DNA of 64,000 nt from Aquabacterium sp. (lineage in GTDB: Bacteria > Pseudomonadota > Gammaproteobacteria > Burkholderiales > Burkholderiaceae_C): the NCBI GenBank assembly GCA_023150345.1, contig JAKLLB010000010.1, positions 1-64,000 of the forward strand, read 5' to 3'. How positions within the stretch are numbered: the stretch's first letter is position 1; every line of letters starts with the position of its first letter. The notes beneath the pieces were generated by a model that was not told where the DNA came from, made no database searches, and saw only the letters and a list, made by a program, of their open reading frames with translations. Positions 1 to 8,751 of the stretch are shown here, piece by piece. The position numbers were made by a program, and so were the translations under genes.

Positions 1-119
1 CACTCATCGGGGTCGATGGCCAGGAAATTCGGGCCCTCGCGGAAGCAATCGACCGGGCAGACATCGACGCAATCGGTGTACTTGCAGCGGATGCACGCTT
101 CGGTGACGACGTGGGTCAT
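1..119 (-). CDS. fdxA: 7Fe ferredoxin FdxA, N-terminal part
   Basis: Only the first 39 codons are inside the window; the gene runs off the left edge. The protein starts [20 protein letters not shown] and continues with [19 protein letters not shown], the N-terminal cluster-binding pattern (C-x2-C-x4-C-x3-C style) of the bacterial FdxA/[3Fe-4S][4Fe-4S] ferredoxins. The family carries low-potential electrons in the cytoplasm. The start is the ATG read from 119. A TAGAAT hexamer (plus-strand positions 160-165) lies upstream and could be its -10 element; there is no clear -35. The preceding gene on this strand is cobA, 64 nt away, so the ferredoxin may either have its own promoter or be the tail of the cys operon. 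The identity is firm, the regulation is not. Confidence 0.9.
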   Translation of the reverse strand, partial: MTHVVTEACIRCKYTDCVDVCPVDCFREGPNFLAIDPDE

Positions 120-183
120 GGCAGAACCAATGGGTAGTGATGGGAGGGCGACGCCGGAAATTCTAAGACCTGAGGGTATGCAC

Positions 184-942
184 TCAGTCGTCGGTGGCGG
201 CGGGCGAAGGGCTTTCGGGGAATTCAGGCGTATTGGTCGTGCGCGCGGGCACCACGCTGGCAGCGCCGGCGCCCACCGTCACCACGGCGGGGCGGCCGGC
301 ATGCACCGCGGCGGCTTGGGCCAGGTCGGCCAGCCGGTGCGTGGTGGCCTGCGCATCGGGCCAGCCGGCGCGCGAGACCACGCTGGCCGGTGCCTCGGCC
401 GGCCAGCCGGCTTCCAGCAGCCGCGCGGCCAGTTCAGGCAGTTGCTGGCCTGCCATGTAGAAGACTTCGGTGTCGGCGCTGCGGGTGGCGTGGAGCTGGC
501 CCAGGTGGGTCATGGCCGTGGTGAGGCTCACGCTGCGGCCGCTACCGCGCCGGGTGAGCGGCCGGGCGGTGTGGGCGGCGGCGGCCAATGCGGCGGTGAC
601 GCCGGGCACCACTTCGAACGCGATGCCGTGCGCCAGCAGCGAGGCGATCTCTTCTTCCAGCCGGCCGAAGACGCTGGGGTCGCCCCCCTTGAGGCGCACC
701 ACGCAGCCGTGGGCCAGCGCCTGCTCGACCAGCAGCGCATTGATGGCACCCTGGCCGGTGGCATGGCCGAAGCCACGCTTGCCCACATCCAGCCACTGCG
801 CCTGGGGCGCGGCCTCGCGCAGCGCGGGGTCGGTGAGGGCGTCGAACAGCACCACGTCGGCCTGGGCCAGGCGCTGGCGGCCGCGCACGGTGATCAGGTC
901 CGCCTCGCCAGGACCGGCACCGATGAACACCACGCGGCCCAA
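184..942 (-). CDS. cobA: uroporphyrinogen-III C-methyltransferase (SUMT)
   Basis: A 252-residue SAM-dependent methylase that makes precorrin-2 from uroporphyrinogen III, the first step towards siroheme, the prosthetic group of sulfite reductase. Visible family marks are the N-terminal [14 protein letters not shown] nucleotide-binding loop (from residue 8), [13 protein letters not shown], and the [11 protein letters not shown] segment. The length matches single-domain SUMT; the CysG oxidase/ferrochelatase part is absent, so those steps must be encoded elsewhere. It follows cysN by 6 nt on the same strand and is the last clear gene of the sulfate-assimilation operon, which fits a role in supplying siroheme to CysI. 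The C-terminal 20 residues are rich in Pro, Ser and Thr and look like a non-conserved tail. Confidence 0.93.
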   Translation of the reverse strand: MGRVVFIGAGPGEADLITVRGRQRLAQADVVLFDALTDPALREAAPQAQWLDVGKRGFGHATGQGAINALLVEQALAHGCVVRLKGGDPSVFGRLEEEIASLLAHGIAFEVVPGVTAALAAAAHTARPLTRRGSGRSVSLTTAMTHLGQLHATRSADTEVFYMAGQQLPELAARLLEAGWPAEAPASVVSRAGWPDAQATTHRLADLAQAAAVHAGRPAVVTVGAGAASVVPARTTNTPEFPESPSPAATDD

Positions 943-948
943 GGTGGC

Positions 949-2220
949 TCAGCCTCCTGCGAGCAGCGCGCCGCTGGTGCGGTTGCTGGCCGGATCGACC
1001 ATGATCATCGCGCCGCCGACCCGGTTGCTGCCGTAGGGCTCCACCGGCAGCGGCTGCTGCAGCTCGACCACGACACGGCCGATCTCGTTGACCGCGAGCT
1101 CGTGTGCTTCGGTGGGCAACAGCGTGTGGATGTCGAGCCGGTGGTCGATGGATGCCAGGCGGGCCTGCGCCCAGCGATTGCCGTGGCGCACCCAGTACTT
1201 GCGGCCCACCTGGGCGGCTTCGGGGTCGAGCCAGGCGAGCGTGGCCTCGAAGCGCTGCGTGGGGCGCAGGCTGTCGGGGCTGGCGATCCAGTCGCCGCGG
1301 GAGATGTCGATTTGTCGGTCCAGCACGATGCCGGCGGATTCTCCCGCAATTGCGTGGGGCACCACGTCGCCGGCGCGGCGCACCTCGGCCACCACGGCCG
1401 TCTGCCCGCCGGGAAAGATCTGCACCGGGTCTCCAGCGCGCACGCCGCCGTGGGCGATGCGGCCCCATGCCACGCGCGGCTGGTGGCCCGTGCCGCCGCC
1501 GGCATCGCCGGGCTCGCGGGCCACGTACTGCACCGGCTGCAGCAGCGCGCCGTCGGTGCGTTCCTGTGTGGTGGGCAAGGCTTCGAGCAGTTCGAGCAGG
1601 GTGGGGCCCTGGTACCAGGGGGCATCGAGTGGCCGTGCCACGTTGTCGCCGTTCAGCGCGCTCACCGGCAGCATGCCGGCCACGGCAATGCCGGCTTCCG
1701 TCGCAAAGGTCTGCAGGGCATCGCGGGTGGCTTCCCAGGCGGCTTGCGGGTCGTCCACGGCGTCGATCTTGTTCACCGCAAACACCACGCTGGGCACGCG
1801 CAGCAGGTGCGCCAGCAAGGCATGGCGGCGCGTTTGCGGCAGCAGCCGCACGGGGCGCGTGCGCCAGTCGAGCTTGGTCACGTCCACCAGCACCACGGCG
1901 GCATCACTGCCGGCGGCGGCGGTGACCATGTTGCGGGTGTACTGCTCGTGCCCGGGTGCATCGGCAATGATGAACTTGCGATGCGGCGTGGCGAAGTAGC
2001 GGTAGGCGACGTCGATGGTGATGCCCTGCTCGCGCTCGGCCTCCAGTCCATCGGTCAGCAGCGAAAGATCGGGCGCAGCACCTGCTGCGCGATTGTTCAG
2101 CGCATCCAGCTGGTCGGCAAGGATGGCGCGGCTGTCGTAGAGCAGGCGTCCGATGAGCGTGCTCTTGCCGTCGTCCACCGAACCGGCAGTGAGGAAACGC
2201 AGTGCGCGGTGATCAGACAT
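949..2220 (-). CDS. cysN: sulfate adenylyltransferase subunit 1 (GTPase)
   Basis: The GTP-hydrolysing regulatory subunit of ATP sulfurylase. With CysD it activates sulfate to adenosine 5'-phosphosulfate (APS). The 423-residue protein has an EF-Tu-like G domain: P-loop GSVDDGKS at residues 13-20, the DAPGHEQYTRNM switch segment and the NKID guanine-specificity motif, followed by beta-barrel domains 2 and 3. No CysC (APS kinase) extension is present, agreeing with the APS-reductase type of CysH in this operon. Its ATG overlaps the cysD stop by one base (TGATG), typical of translational coupling, and cobA follows after 6 nt. Confidence 0.95.
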   Translation of the reverse strand: MSDHRALRFLTAGSVDDGKSTLIGRLLYDSRAILADQLDALNNRAAGAAPDLSLLTDGLEAEREQGITIDVAYRYFATPHRKFIIADAPGHEQYTRNMVTAAAGSDAAVVLVDVTKLDWRTRPVRLLPQTRRHALLAHLLRVPSVVFAVNKIDAVDDPQAAWEATRDALQTFATEAGIAVAGMLPVSALNGDNVARPLDAPWYQGPTLLELLEALPTTQERTDGALLQPVQYVAREPGDAGGGTGHQPRVAWGRIAHGGVRAGDPVQIFPGGQTAVVAEVRRAGDVVPHAIAGESAGIVLDRQIDISRGDWIASPDSLRPTQRFEATLAWLDPEAAQVGRKYWVRHGNRWAQARLASIDHRLDIHTLLPTEAHELAVNEIGRVVVELQQPLPVEPYGSNRVGGAMIMVDPASNRTSGALLAGG

Positions 2221-3185
2221 CAGAAGTAGCCTTCCTTCTTGCGGCGCTCCATCGAAGCGTCGCTGGTGCGGTCGTCCATGCGCGTGGCGCCGCGTTCGCT
2301 GACGGTGACCGTGAGCGTCTCGGCCACGATGTCGGCGGCGGTTTGGGCGTCGCTGCGCACGGGGCAGGTGCAGGTCATGTCGCCCACGGTGCGAAAGCGC
2401 ACGGTCTCGTTGACGATTGCCTCGTCGGCCTGTGGCGGGGTGACATCGGTCACCGGAACCAGCAGGCCTTTGCGGTGCACCACGGGCCGCTCATGGGCGT
2501 AGTAGAGCCCCGGCAGCGGTATGCGCTCGCGGGCGATGTACAGCCACACGTCGAGCTCGGTCCAGTTGCTGATCGGGAACGACCGGAAGTGCTCGCCGGG
2601 GCGGTGGCGGGTGTTGAACAAGGTCCACAACTCGGGCCGCTGCTCCTTGGGCTGCCACTGGCCGAAGCCGTCGCGGTGGCTGAAGATGCGCTCCTTGGCG
2701 CGGGCCTTCTCTTCGTCGCGCCGTGCGCCGCCGATCAGGCAGTCGTAGCGGTGCTCCTCGATCGCTTCGAGCAGGGTCACCGTCTGGTGGCCATTGCGCG
2801 ACTCCAGCGGGTCGGCCAGCCGCACGGTGCCGCGGCGGATGCTGTCCTCGAGGTGGCCCACCACCAGGCGCTCGTTCATCTCAGCCACGCGCTGGTCGCG
2901 AAACGCCAGCACCTCGGGGAAGTTGTGGCCCGTGTCCACATGCAGCAGCGGGAACGGCAGGCGCCCTCGGAAGCCGCTGGGCTCGCGCTCGTCGCGCATC
3001 TTGAAGGCCTTCTCGGCCAGGCGCAGCACCACGCAAGAGTCCTTGCCGCCCGAAAACAGCAGGGCCGGACGCTCGAACGAGGCGGCCACCTCGCGCAGGA
3101 TGAAGATGGCCTCTTCTTCCAGCCAGTCGAGGTGACGGCGATCGAGTTCGGGCAGCAGTTGGTCGAGATCGACGCGGGCGTTCAT
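2220..3185 (-). CDS. cysD: sulfate adenylyltransferase subunit 2
   Basis: The catalytic subunit of ATP sulfurylase (ATP + sulfate to APS + PPi), working with CysN. From the ATG at 3185 it is 321 residues and begins MNARVDLDQLLPELDRRHLD. It carries the PP-loop SGGKDS at residues 45-50, the LHVDTGHNFPE segment and the conserved GGARRDEEKARAKERIFS stretch of the PAPS-reductase-like adenylyltransferase fold. The open frame runs on upstream, but this start is right because it overlaps the cysH stop (ATGA) and the protein then has family length. The stop overlaps the cysN start by one base. Confidence 0.95.
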   Translation of the reverse strand: MNARVDLDQLLPELDRRHLDWLEEEAIFILREVAASFERPALLFSGGKDSCVVLRLAEKAFKMRDEREPSGFRGRLPFPLLHVDTGHNFPEVLAFRDQRVAEMNERLVVGHLEDSIRRGTVRLADPLESRNGHQTVTLLEAIEEHRYDCLIGGARRDEEKARAKERIFSHRDGFGQWQPKEQRPELWTLFNTRHRPGEHFRSFPISNWTELDVWLYIARERIPLPGLYYAHERPVVHRKGLLVPVTDVTPPQADEAIVNETVRFRTVGDMTCTCPVRSDAQTAADIVAETLTVTVSERGATRMDDRTSDASMERRKKEGYF

Positions 3186-3973
3186 GCAGGGGCTTTCTCT
3201 GGGGTCGACGCGCTGACGTGCAGCCCGCATTCCTTGGCACTTTCGTCCTCCCACCACCAGCGGCCGGCGCGGAAGTCCTCGCCCAGCGTGATCGCGCGGG
3301 TGCAGGGCGCGCAGCCGATGCTGGGGTAGAACTGGTCGTGCAGCGGGTTGTAGTCGACCTGGTGCTCGGCGACGTAGTGCCAGACATCGCCCAGCGTCCA
3401 GTCGGCCAGCGGATTGAACTTGGTGCGGCCGGTGGCGGTCACCTCGCTGGTGTCGACGGCCGGCACATCGGCGCGGGCGTTCGACTGCTCGCGGCGCAAC
3501 CCGGTGATCCAGCCGTCGCGGCCCTTCAGGGCGCGCTCCAAGGGCTCCATCTTGCGGATGCCACAGCAGCGCTTGCGCAGCTCGATGCTGCGGTACATCG
3601 CATCCTGGCCTTGGGCGCGGATGAACTCGATCACCGCCTCCTGCCGCGGCCGGTACACCTCGACCGTGAGGCCAGGCAGGGCCTGCGTTCGTTCGAGCAG
3701 GGCCAGCGTTTCGGTGTGCAGCATGCCCGTATCGAGCACGAACACGGGGATGTCCAGCCGCAGGCGGCGGATGATGTCGGTGATCACCACGTCCTCGACG
3801 CCCAGGCTGCTGGCCTGCGCCACGCGCCCGCTGGCAGCGGCCTGCCGCAGCACCGCCTGCGCGGCGGCCAGCCGGGCGGAAAAGTCGGCCGAGGCGCGGG
3901 CGTGGCGCTGCACCGCGGTGTCGTGACGGCCTGCCGATCGCAGTGCCGAGCTGGTCATGCCGGTGCTGCTCAT
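3182..3973 (-). CDS. cysH: phosphoadenylyl/adenylyl-sulfate reductase, APS type
   Basis: Reduces activated sulfate to sulfite with thioredoxin. From the ATG at 3973 the protein is 263 residues. It has the paired cysteines Cys136-Cys137 (KRCCGIRK) and Cys221/Cys224 (SIGCAPC), the four 4Fe-4S ligands that mark APS-using enzymes, and the catalytic ECGLH motif near the end (Cys249). That means the pathway needs no APS kinase, and none is seen. A GGGAGG sequence 4-5 nt upstream supports the start at 3973; a second Met five codons in (3958) is less likely. The ATG overlaps the stop of the DUF934 gene and its own stop overlaps the cysD start, so the genes are translationally coupled. Confidence 0.94.
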   Translation of the reverse strand: MSSTGMTSSALRSAGRHDTAVQRHARASADFSARLAAAQAVLRQAAASGRVAQASSLGVEDVVITDIIRRLRLDIPVFVLDTGMLHTETLALLERTQALPGLTVEVYRPRQEAVIEFIRAQGQDAMYRSIELRKRCCGIRKMEPLERALKGRDGWITGLRREQSNARADVPAVDTSEVTATGRTKFNPLADWTLGDVWHYVAEHQVDYNPLHDQFYPSIGCAPCTRAITLGEDFRAGRWWWEDESAKECGLHVSASTPEKAPA

Positions 3974-4365
3974 GCGGCCTCCCGTGCAAACAAAGGGCGC
4001 GGCTCCAGCACGTCGCCCTGGTAGTAGGCGCTGTAGCGCGCGAACTGCCGTTCGGCCGCGGCCGGCTCGACGCCGGCCGCCAGCACGGCACTGGTGAAGC
4101 CGCTGCGGTGCATGTGCACCAGTTGGTCGATCAGCACGTCGCCGGTGGCCCTGATGTCGCCGGTGTAGCGATAGCGGCGGCGCAGCAGCACGGCCTGGCT
4201 GTAGGCGCGGCCATCGGTGAACTTCGGGAACTCGAGCTCGATGCGCGCAATTCCCTGCAACGCACCGCTCTGTGCCAGCTCTGCCAGTTCGGCGTCGTTG
4301 GCGATGCGCAGCGTCTGCTCGGGGGCAACGTCGGCGGGCACGGCGTGGGCGGAATGGATCTTCAT
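3970..4365 (-). CDS. DUF934 protein of the sulfite-reduction operon
   Basis: A 131-residue soluble protein starting MKIHSAHAVPADVAPEQTLR. The central part (FPKFTDGRAYSQAVLLRRRY, then a TGDVLIDQL segment) is the DUF934 signature. The family is found almost always next to the cysI-type sulfite/nitrite reductase gene in proteobacteria; its biochemical role is not settled, so I give none. It sits between the disrupted cysI (36 nt upstream) and cysH (4-nt overlap). A run of eight G (plus strand) lies in the 36-nt gap before its start. Confidence 0.88.
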   Translation of the reverse strand: MKIHSAHAVPADVAPEQTLRIANDAELAELAQSGALQGIARIELEFPKFTDGRAYSQAVLLRRRYRYTGDIRATGDVLIDQLVHMHRSGFTSAVLAAGVEPAAAERQFARYSAYYQGDVLEPRPLFAREAA

Positions 4366-4401
4366 CGTGGGCGGTTCGTGAGACGGATGCTTCGGGGGGG
4401 G

Positions 4402-6074
4402 TCACTCGGCCAGCGCCTCGGCCTCGCGCTTCTGGCGCGCGCCGTTGGCGGCAGTCTTGAAGGGGTCGTGGCCGACGCGGCGCAGCGCGTCGATGAACAG
4501 CTCGCCCGGCCGGCGCAGCGCGCGGAACGTGTCGAGGATGGCCTCGAGCACATCGGGCACCTCGGCCGCCGAGAACGATGGTCCCACCACTTTGCCACCG
4601 ATGGCCGGGCCCGACAGCGTCGAGCCGTCCGAGCCGCCCAGCGTGACCTGGTACCACTCCTTGCCGTCCTTGTCGACGCCGAGGATGCCGATGTGGCCGC
4701 TGTGGTGGTGGCCGCAGGAGTTGATGCAGCCGCTCATGTGCAGGTCGATCGGGCCGAGATCGAACAGCTCTTGGGCTGCGCCAGGCCGAGCGCGCGCGCG
4801 GCTTCGTACAGCGCCGGCAGGTCGGCCTCGTGCACCCAGGGCAGCATCAGGTTCTGCTCGTGCGTGATGCGGGCCTCGGCCGCGCTGAACTGCTCGGCCA
4901 GCCCGGCCAGTGCGTCGAGCGTGTCGGCGTCGGCGTCGCCCGGGGCGAAGCCCCGGCGCTTGAACGACAGCGTGACGGTTCTCAGGCCCGGGCGGCGGTG
5001 GCCGCGCACGCTTTGCCTGAGCCAGCGCTGGTAGAGCTGGCCGTTGGTGTCCACCTTCGAGGGCAGGTTGGCAGGCACGATCTCGGGCTCGACGAAGCGG
5101 CCGACCACGCGGTCGAGCTCGGCCTGCGTGATGGTGTGCGGCGCGCCGTCTTGCTCGACGATGGCGCGGTACTCGTCTTCCACGGCGTCGCTGAAGCCCT
5201 GGCCTTCGCTCTTGACGAGGATCTTGATGCGCGCCTTCCACTTGTTGTCGCGCCGGCCGTAGCGGTTGTAGACGCGGACGATCGCCTCGATGTAGTTGAG
5301 CAACTGGTCCCACGGCAGGAACTCGCGCACCACGGGCCCGATCAGCGGTGTGCGGCCCATGCCGCCGCCCACCTTGACTGTGAAGCCGACGCGCCCGGCA
5401 TCGTCGCGCTGCGCCTGCAGGCCGATGTCGTACCAGCCGATGGCGGCGCGGTCTTCGGCGGCGCCGTTGAAGGCGATCTTGAACTTGCGCGGCAGGAACG
5501 AGAACTCCGGGTGCAGCGAGCTCCACTGGCGTGTGATCTCGGCGAACGGCCGTGTGTCGACGATGCTGTCTTCGGCGATGCCTTCCCAGGCGTCGCAGGT
5601 GATGTTGCGGATGTCGTTGCCGCTGGTCTGGATGCCGTGCATGCACACGCTGGCCAGCAGGTCCATCACGTCGGCCGCGCGGTCCAGCGGGATCCAGTTG
5701 AACTGCACATTGGTGCGGGTGGTGAAGTGGCCATAGCCGTAACGCAACGGCGGTGCGGCCAGCGTGAGGCCGGGCTGCGCGGCCTGCAGCGCATCCTGGG
5801 TGGCCTGGGCGTGGGCCAGCAGCTCGGGGCTCGGTCGGTCGAACTCGCGGGCGATGCGCGCCAGCACCCGCAGCTGCTCGCTGCTGATCTCGCCGTAGGG
5901 CACGGCGATGCGGGCCATGGGCGCATAGCGCTGCAGGTACCAGCCGTTCTGCAGGCGCAGCGGCAGCAGCTGCTCATGCGTGAGCTCGCCGCGCTGCCAA
6001 CGTTCGAGCTGGTCGCGGAACTGCTGGGCACGCAGGCGTACGAACTGGCGATCGAAGTCGGTGTAGGCGTACAT
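4402..6074 (-). pseudogene. cysI: sulfite reductase hemoprotein, frameshifted and internally deleted
   Basis: The gene starts at 6074 (MYAYTDFDRQFVRLRAQQFR) and reads as a normal nitrite/sulfite reductase through FTTRTNVQFNWIPLD, NDIRNITCD, the GGGMGRTPLIGP region and MLPWVHEADLPALYEAARAL. At about 4766-4780 (reading LGLAQP) the frame is lost and would terminate at 4734. The C-terminal part continues in another frame as LFDLGPIDLHMSGC and HHHSGHIGILGVDKDGKEWY, ending at 4402. In the family these blocks are separated by roughly 44 residues containing the first Fe-S cysteine pair (a CPGGDFC-type motif). That segment is absent; only the second pair, GCINSCG, remains. The frame change implies a deletion of 3n+1 nt, about 130 nt. 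Seen: two frames and the missing block. Inferred: deletion or assembly error. As written, no active enzyme could be made. Confidence 0.88.
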
Positions 6075-6082
6075 GGCGTCGT

Positions 6083-6850
6083 TCAGTGGATGACTTTGAG
6101 ACCGGCGGTGACGAGGGACAGGCACAGCAGCGTGCGCACCAGCCGCTCGGGCATGGAACGGGTGAGGCGGGCGCCCAGCCAGATGCCGGGCAGCGAGCCC
6201 ACGAGCAGTGCCGCCAGCAGTGCCCAATCGACATGGCCCAGCGTGGCATGACCGATGCCGGCGACCAGCGTGAGCGGCACCGCGTGGGCGATGTCGGTGC
6301 CCACCAGCCGGTGGGCGGGCAGCCGGGGGTACAGCAGCAGGATCAGCGTGGCCCCGATGGCTCCCGCACCGATGGAGCTCAGCGACACCAGCACACCCAA
6401 CAGCGCGCCCGAGGCCACGGTGAGCACATTGCGGCGACGCTCGGGCAGCCAGCGCTCCAGCCGCAGGCCCAGCGCGTGCCAGAGCTGCTTGTAGGCGACC
6501 GTGACAGCCGTGAGCAGCAGCGCGATGCCCAGCGAAAAGGTCAGTGCGCTGGCCCACCCTTTGGTGATGCCGGTGAAGTGCATCAACGCGATCGTGGCCA
6601 GCGCCGCCGGCAGGCTGCCGGCGAGCAGCAGGCCGGTGATGCGGTAGTCGACGTGGCCGTGGCGGTGGTGCGCCACCGAGCCTCCCACCTTGGTGAGCGC
6701 GGCAAACCACAGGTCGGTGCCGATGGCGACGGCCGGGTTGAGCTTGAACACGCCGATGAGCAACGGCGTCATCAGGGAGCCGCCGCCCACGCCGGTCATG
6801 CCGACGATGGCGCCGATTCCGAAACCGCTGATGATGGCAATCCAGTCCAT
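6083..6850 (-). CDS. TauE/SafE-family membrane permease
   Basis: A multi-pass inner-membrane protein of the sulfite exporter TauE/SafE family, probably moving sulfite, sulfate or a sulfonate-derived anion. The chosen start (MDWIAIISGFGIGAIVG) gives 255 residues and puts the first membrane helix at the N terminus; an upstream Met at 6913 would add 21 polar residues. The two internal repeats are visible: GMTGVGGGSLMTPLL early and SLSSIGAGAIGATLILLLYP in the middle, each opening a bundle of helices. It is the first gene of the cys operon, 8 nt before cysI, so sulfur-regulated expression is likely. Neither start has a good Shine-Dalgarno sequence. Substrate direction cannot be told from sequence. 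Confidence 0.85.
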   Translation of the reverse strand: MDWIAIISGFGIGAIVGMTGVGGGSLMTPLLIGVFKLNPAVAIGTDLWFAALTKVGGSVAHHRHGHVDYRITGLLLAGSLPAALATIALMHFTGITKGWASALTFSLGIALLLTAVTVAYKQLWHALGLRLERWLPERRRNVLTVASGALLGVLVSLSSIGAGAIGATLILLLYPRLPAHRLVGTDIAHAVPLTLVAGIGHATLGHVDWALLAALLVGSLPGIWLGARLTRSMPERLVRTLLCLSLVTAGLKVIH

Positions 6851-6953
6851 GGCGAGGGTGTGGTTGTGCACCTGCGCGGCTGGCAGCGGATTGCGGCTGC
6901 CGGGCCTGTGCATGAGGCTCGCACTCTAGGAAACCCTCATATGAAATGGAACT

Positions 6954-6989
6954 ACATTATTGTTCTTCTGTTATTCCATTGAAGAATAA
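6954..6989 (-). promoter_or_regulatory. AT-rich cys-operon promoter with LysR-type dyad
   Basis: Within a very GC-rich genome, roughly 6940-6992 is AT-rich. On the minus strand a TTCAAT (plus 6978-6983) and a TAATGT (plus 6954-6959) are 18 nt apart and could serve as -35 and -10. An inverted repeat TTATTC (6971-6976) / GAATAA (6984-6989) with a 7-nt spacer overlaps the -35; this T-N11-A style dyad is typical of LysR-family activators such as CysB/Cbl, which control sulfate assimilation in proteobacteria. Transcription would start near 6948, about 98 nt before the permease start. Confidence 0.5.
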
Positions 6990-7008
6990 AGAAGGCGCCA
7001 AGCGTCTC

Positions 7009-7014
7009 TAGAAT
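7009..7014 (+). promoter_or_regulatory. -10-like TAGAAT next to patatin start codon
   Basis: TAGAAT lies 8 nt before the ATG at 7023, with no Shine-Dalgarno sequence between. If used, transcription would begin at or next to the start codon, giving a leaderless or nearly leaderless mRNA. No convincing -35 is seen at 16-18 nt. The same arrangement recurs upstream of several other genes in this window. Confidence 0.3.
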
Positions 7015-7022
7015 GCAGCACG

Positions 7023-7925
7023 ATGGACCGACGACTCGCGTTGCGCGCTGGCCTGGCAGCCTGTGGTGCCGCCGCCCTGGCTGGGTGTCAGACCCGGCCG
7101 GTCATGCCGCCAGAGCCGGCAGCGCCGCCGCCCGTGCCGAGTCCACTGCGGCCCCCGCGCTTCGGTCTGGCCCTGGGCGGCGGCGCGGCCCGCGGCTTCG
7201 CCCACATCGGGGTGATCCAGGTGCTGGAAGAGGTTGGGCTGCGGCCCGACATCGTGGTGGGCACCTCGGCGGGCAGCCTGGTCGCGGCGCTGTATGCCTC
7301 GGGTCGCAGCGGTACTGAACTGGCGCGGCTGGCGCTTGCCATGGACGAATCGGCGATCACCGATTGGTCGTTCCCGAGCCGCGGGGTGATCCGTGGCGAG
7401 GCCCTGGCGCGCTACGTGCGCGAACACACCGGCGGTCGGACGATCGAGCAATGCCCGCTGGCGCTGGGCATCGTGGCCACCGACCTGGACAGCGGGGAGC
7501 CGGTGCTGTTTCGCCGAGGCGACCTGGGCACCGCCGTGCGCGCGTCGAGTGCGGTGCCAGCCGTTTTCCAGCCGGTCCGCATCGGCCCACGCGAGTACGT
7601 GGACGGCGGGCTGACCTCACCGGTGCCGGTGCGCCATGCGCGCGACATGGGGGCGGAGCTGGTCATGGCGGTCGACATCTCGGCGGCGCCGCAAGGCAAT
7701 GGCACCGGCGACCCGCTGCGCATGCTGCTGCAGACCTTTGCGATCATGGGCCGCAGCATCAATCGCTACGAGTTGAAGGAAGCCGATGTCGTGGTGCGCC
7801 CGAACCTGGCGGGCATCTCGGGTGCTGACTTCACGGTGCGCCAGCAGACAATCGAGGCCGGACGCCAGGCGGCACATGCCGCCCTGGGCGCACTGCGCCA
7901 GCGCATGGCGGCGTTGGTGCATTAG
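7023..7925 (+). CDS. patatin-like phospholipase, predicted lipoprotein
   Basis: A 300-residue lipid acyl hydrolase of the patatin/RssA family. The N terminus has twin arginines and a hydrophobic run ending in a lipobox (LAGC, Cys22), so it is probably exported and lipid-anchored; the RR pair leaves Tat export possible. A Pro-rich linker follows. The catalytic features are intact: oxyanion loop LGGGAARGF (about residues 50-59), nucleophile GTSAG with Ser82, and the DGG dyad Asp194. It is divergent from the cys operon and 215 nt from the convergent phasin gene. The substrate is not evident; relatives act on membrane phospholipids or lysophospholipids. Confidence 0.88.
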   Translation: MDRRLALRAGLAACGAAALAGCQTRPVMPPEPAAPPPVPSPLRPPRFGLALGGGAARGFAHIGVIQVLEEVGLRPDIVVGTSAGSLVAALYASGRSGTELARLALAMDESAITDWSFPSRGVIRGEALARYVREHTGGRTIEQCPLALGIVATDLDSGEPVLFRRGDLGTAVRASSAVPAVFQPVRIGPREYVDGGLTSPVPVRHARDMGAELVMAVDISAAPQGNGTGDPLRMLLQTFAIMGRSINRYELKEADVVVRPNLAGISGADFTVRQQTIEAGRQAAHAALGALRQRMAALVH

Positions 7926-7960
7926 GTCAGCGCCGGTGGCCCGCTGCGGTCAGCGCACAC

Positions 7961-7992
7961 AAAAAAGCCCGCTCGCCGTGAGGCTCGCGGGC
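7961..7992 (-). terminator. rho-independent terminator downstream of the phasin gene
   Basis: On the minus strand GCCCGC (7992-7987) pairs with GCGGGC (7972-7967), with an inner AGCC/GGC pairing around a TCAC loop, followed directly by six T. The orientation serves the minus-strand phasin gene, whose stop is about 150 nt upstream. Confidence 0.75.
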
Positions 7993-8139
7993 CGAAGGTA
8001 CCCTGAAATCGTGGATCTCGAGAGGTACCGAGGAGACAACCTTGCACCCGGAACGCCCGGCCGCAGGTGCTGCCGGGATATCCGTGGCGTGGGATGACGC
8101 GCGCGGCGGAAAGTTCCGTCGGGTGCGTCGCCCCTGCGA

Positions 8140-8706
8140 TCAGGCCGCGGCGCGCTTGGTGGTCTTGGCGGCGGTGGACTGGGTCGCCTTGACGGCGGTG
8201 TTGGTCACAGCGTTGAAGTTCGCCTCGGCGATCTCGGCAGCCTGCTTGGCGGCCTTGTTCACGCTTTCGTAGGCGTTGTTCGCGGCAGTGATGGCCGACT
8301 TGACCAACGTGACGACATTCTCGGTGCCGGCCGGGGCGTTCTTGACGGCGTTGTCGACGGCGCCCAGGAAGTTCTTCTGGAAGTCGGCCAGTTGGGACTC
8401 GGCAGCCTTGTTGAACTCGGCGTTGGTGGCAACGGCGATGTCGTACAGGTGGCGGTTGTAGGCAGCGGCCTTCTCGGCGCTGGGCTGCAGCAGGCTGGTT
8501 TGCAGGGCCAGCAGTTCCTGGGCGTCCTTGACGGCCAGGGCGGCGCGGGTGTTGTCGGCGGTTTCCGACAGGGCGGCGCGGGCGACCTGCATGTTCAGCT
8601 CGACCAGCTTCTCAACGCCTTCGAAGGCCTTGTTGGTCAGGCCGAAGAGGGTTTCCATGTTGGCCTTCTGGGCGGCGGCGAATTGCTCGGGGGTCATGAA
8701 CGACAT
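8140..8706 (-). CDS. phaP: phasin family protein (PHB granule-associated)
   Basis: A 188-residue phasin: a small amphipathic, Ala-rich helical protein that coats polyhydroxybutyrate granules. It starts [20 protein letters not shown], the conserved phasin opening, continues with [20 protein letters not shown], and ends in a Lys/Thr/Ala-rich tail (TTKRAAA) like those that bind DNA or granule-bound partners. The start at 8706 is chosen over the upstream Met at 8718 because GGAG (plus-strand 8713-8716) is 6 nt away. A strong promoter, an operator-like palindrome and a terminator are all recognisable, so it is a single-gene unit. The phaCAB operon is 23 kb away, which is normal for phaP. Several phaP paralogues may exist, so the symbol is provisional. 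Confidence 0.92.
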   Translation of the reverse strand: MSFMTPEQFAAAQKANMETLFGLTNKAFEGVEKLVELNMQVARAALSETADNTRAALAVKDAQELLALQTSLLQPSAEKAAAYNRHLYDIAVATNAEFNKAAESQLADFQKNFLGAVDNAVKNAPAGTENVVTLVKSAITAANNAYESVNKAAKQAAEIAEANFNAVTNTAVKATQSTAAKTTKRAAA

Positions 8707-8751
8707 GATGTGCTCCATGGTGAGTGATGCTTGGGATGGGCGATTCAGGCA

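Noticed and set aside
16-2229. A 737-codon plus-strand frame across the cobA-cysN region
   Set aside because: It lies opposite two well-supported enzymes and shows no domain.
4390-4398. G8 run before the DUF934 gene considered as a cause of the cysI frameshift
   Set aside because: It is downstream of the cysI stop, between genes; the frame change is at about 4770 and involves missing residues, not a homopolymer slip.
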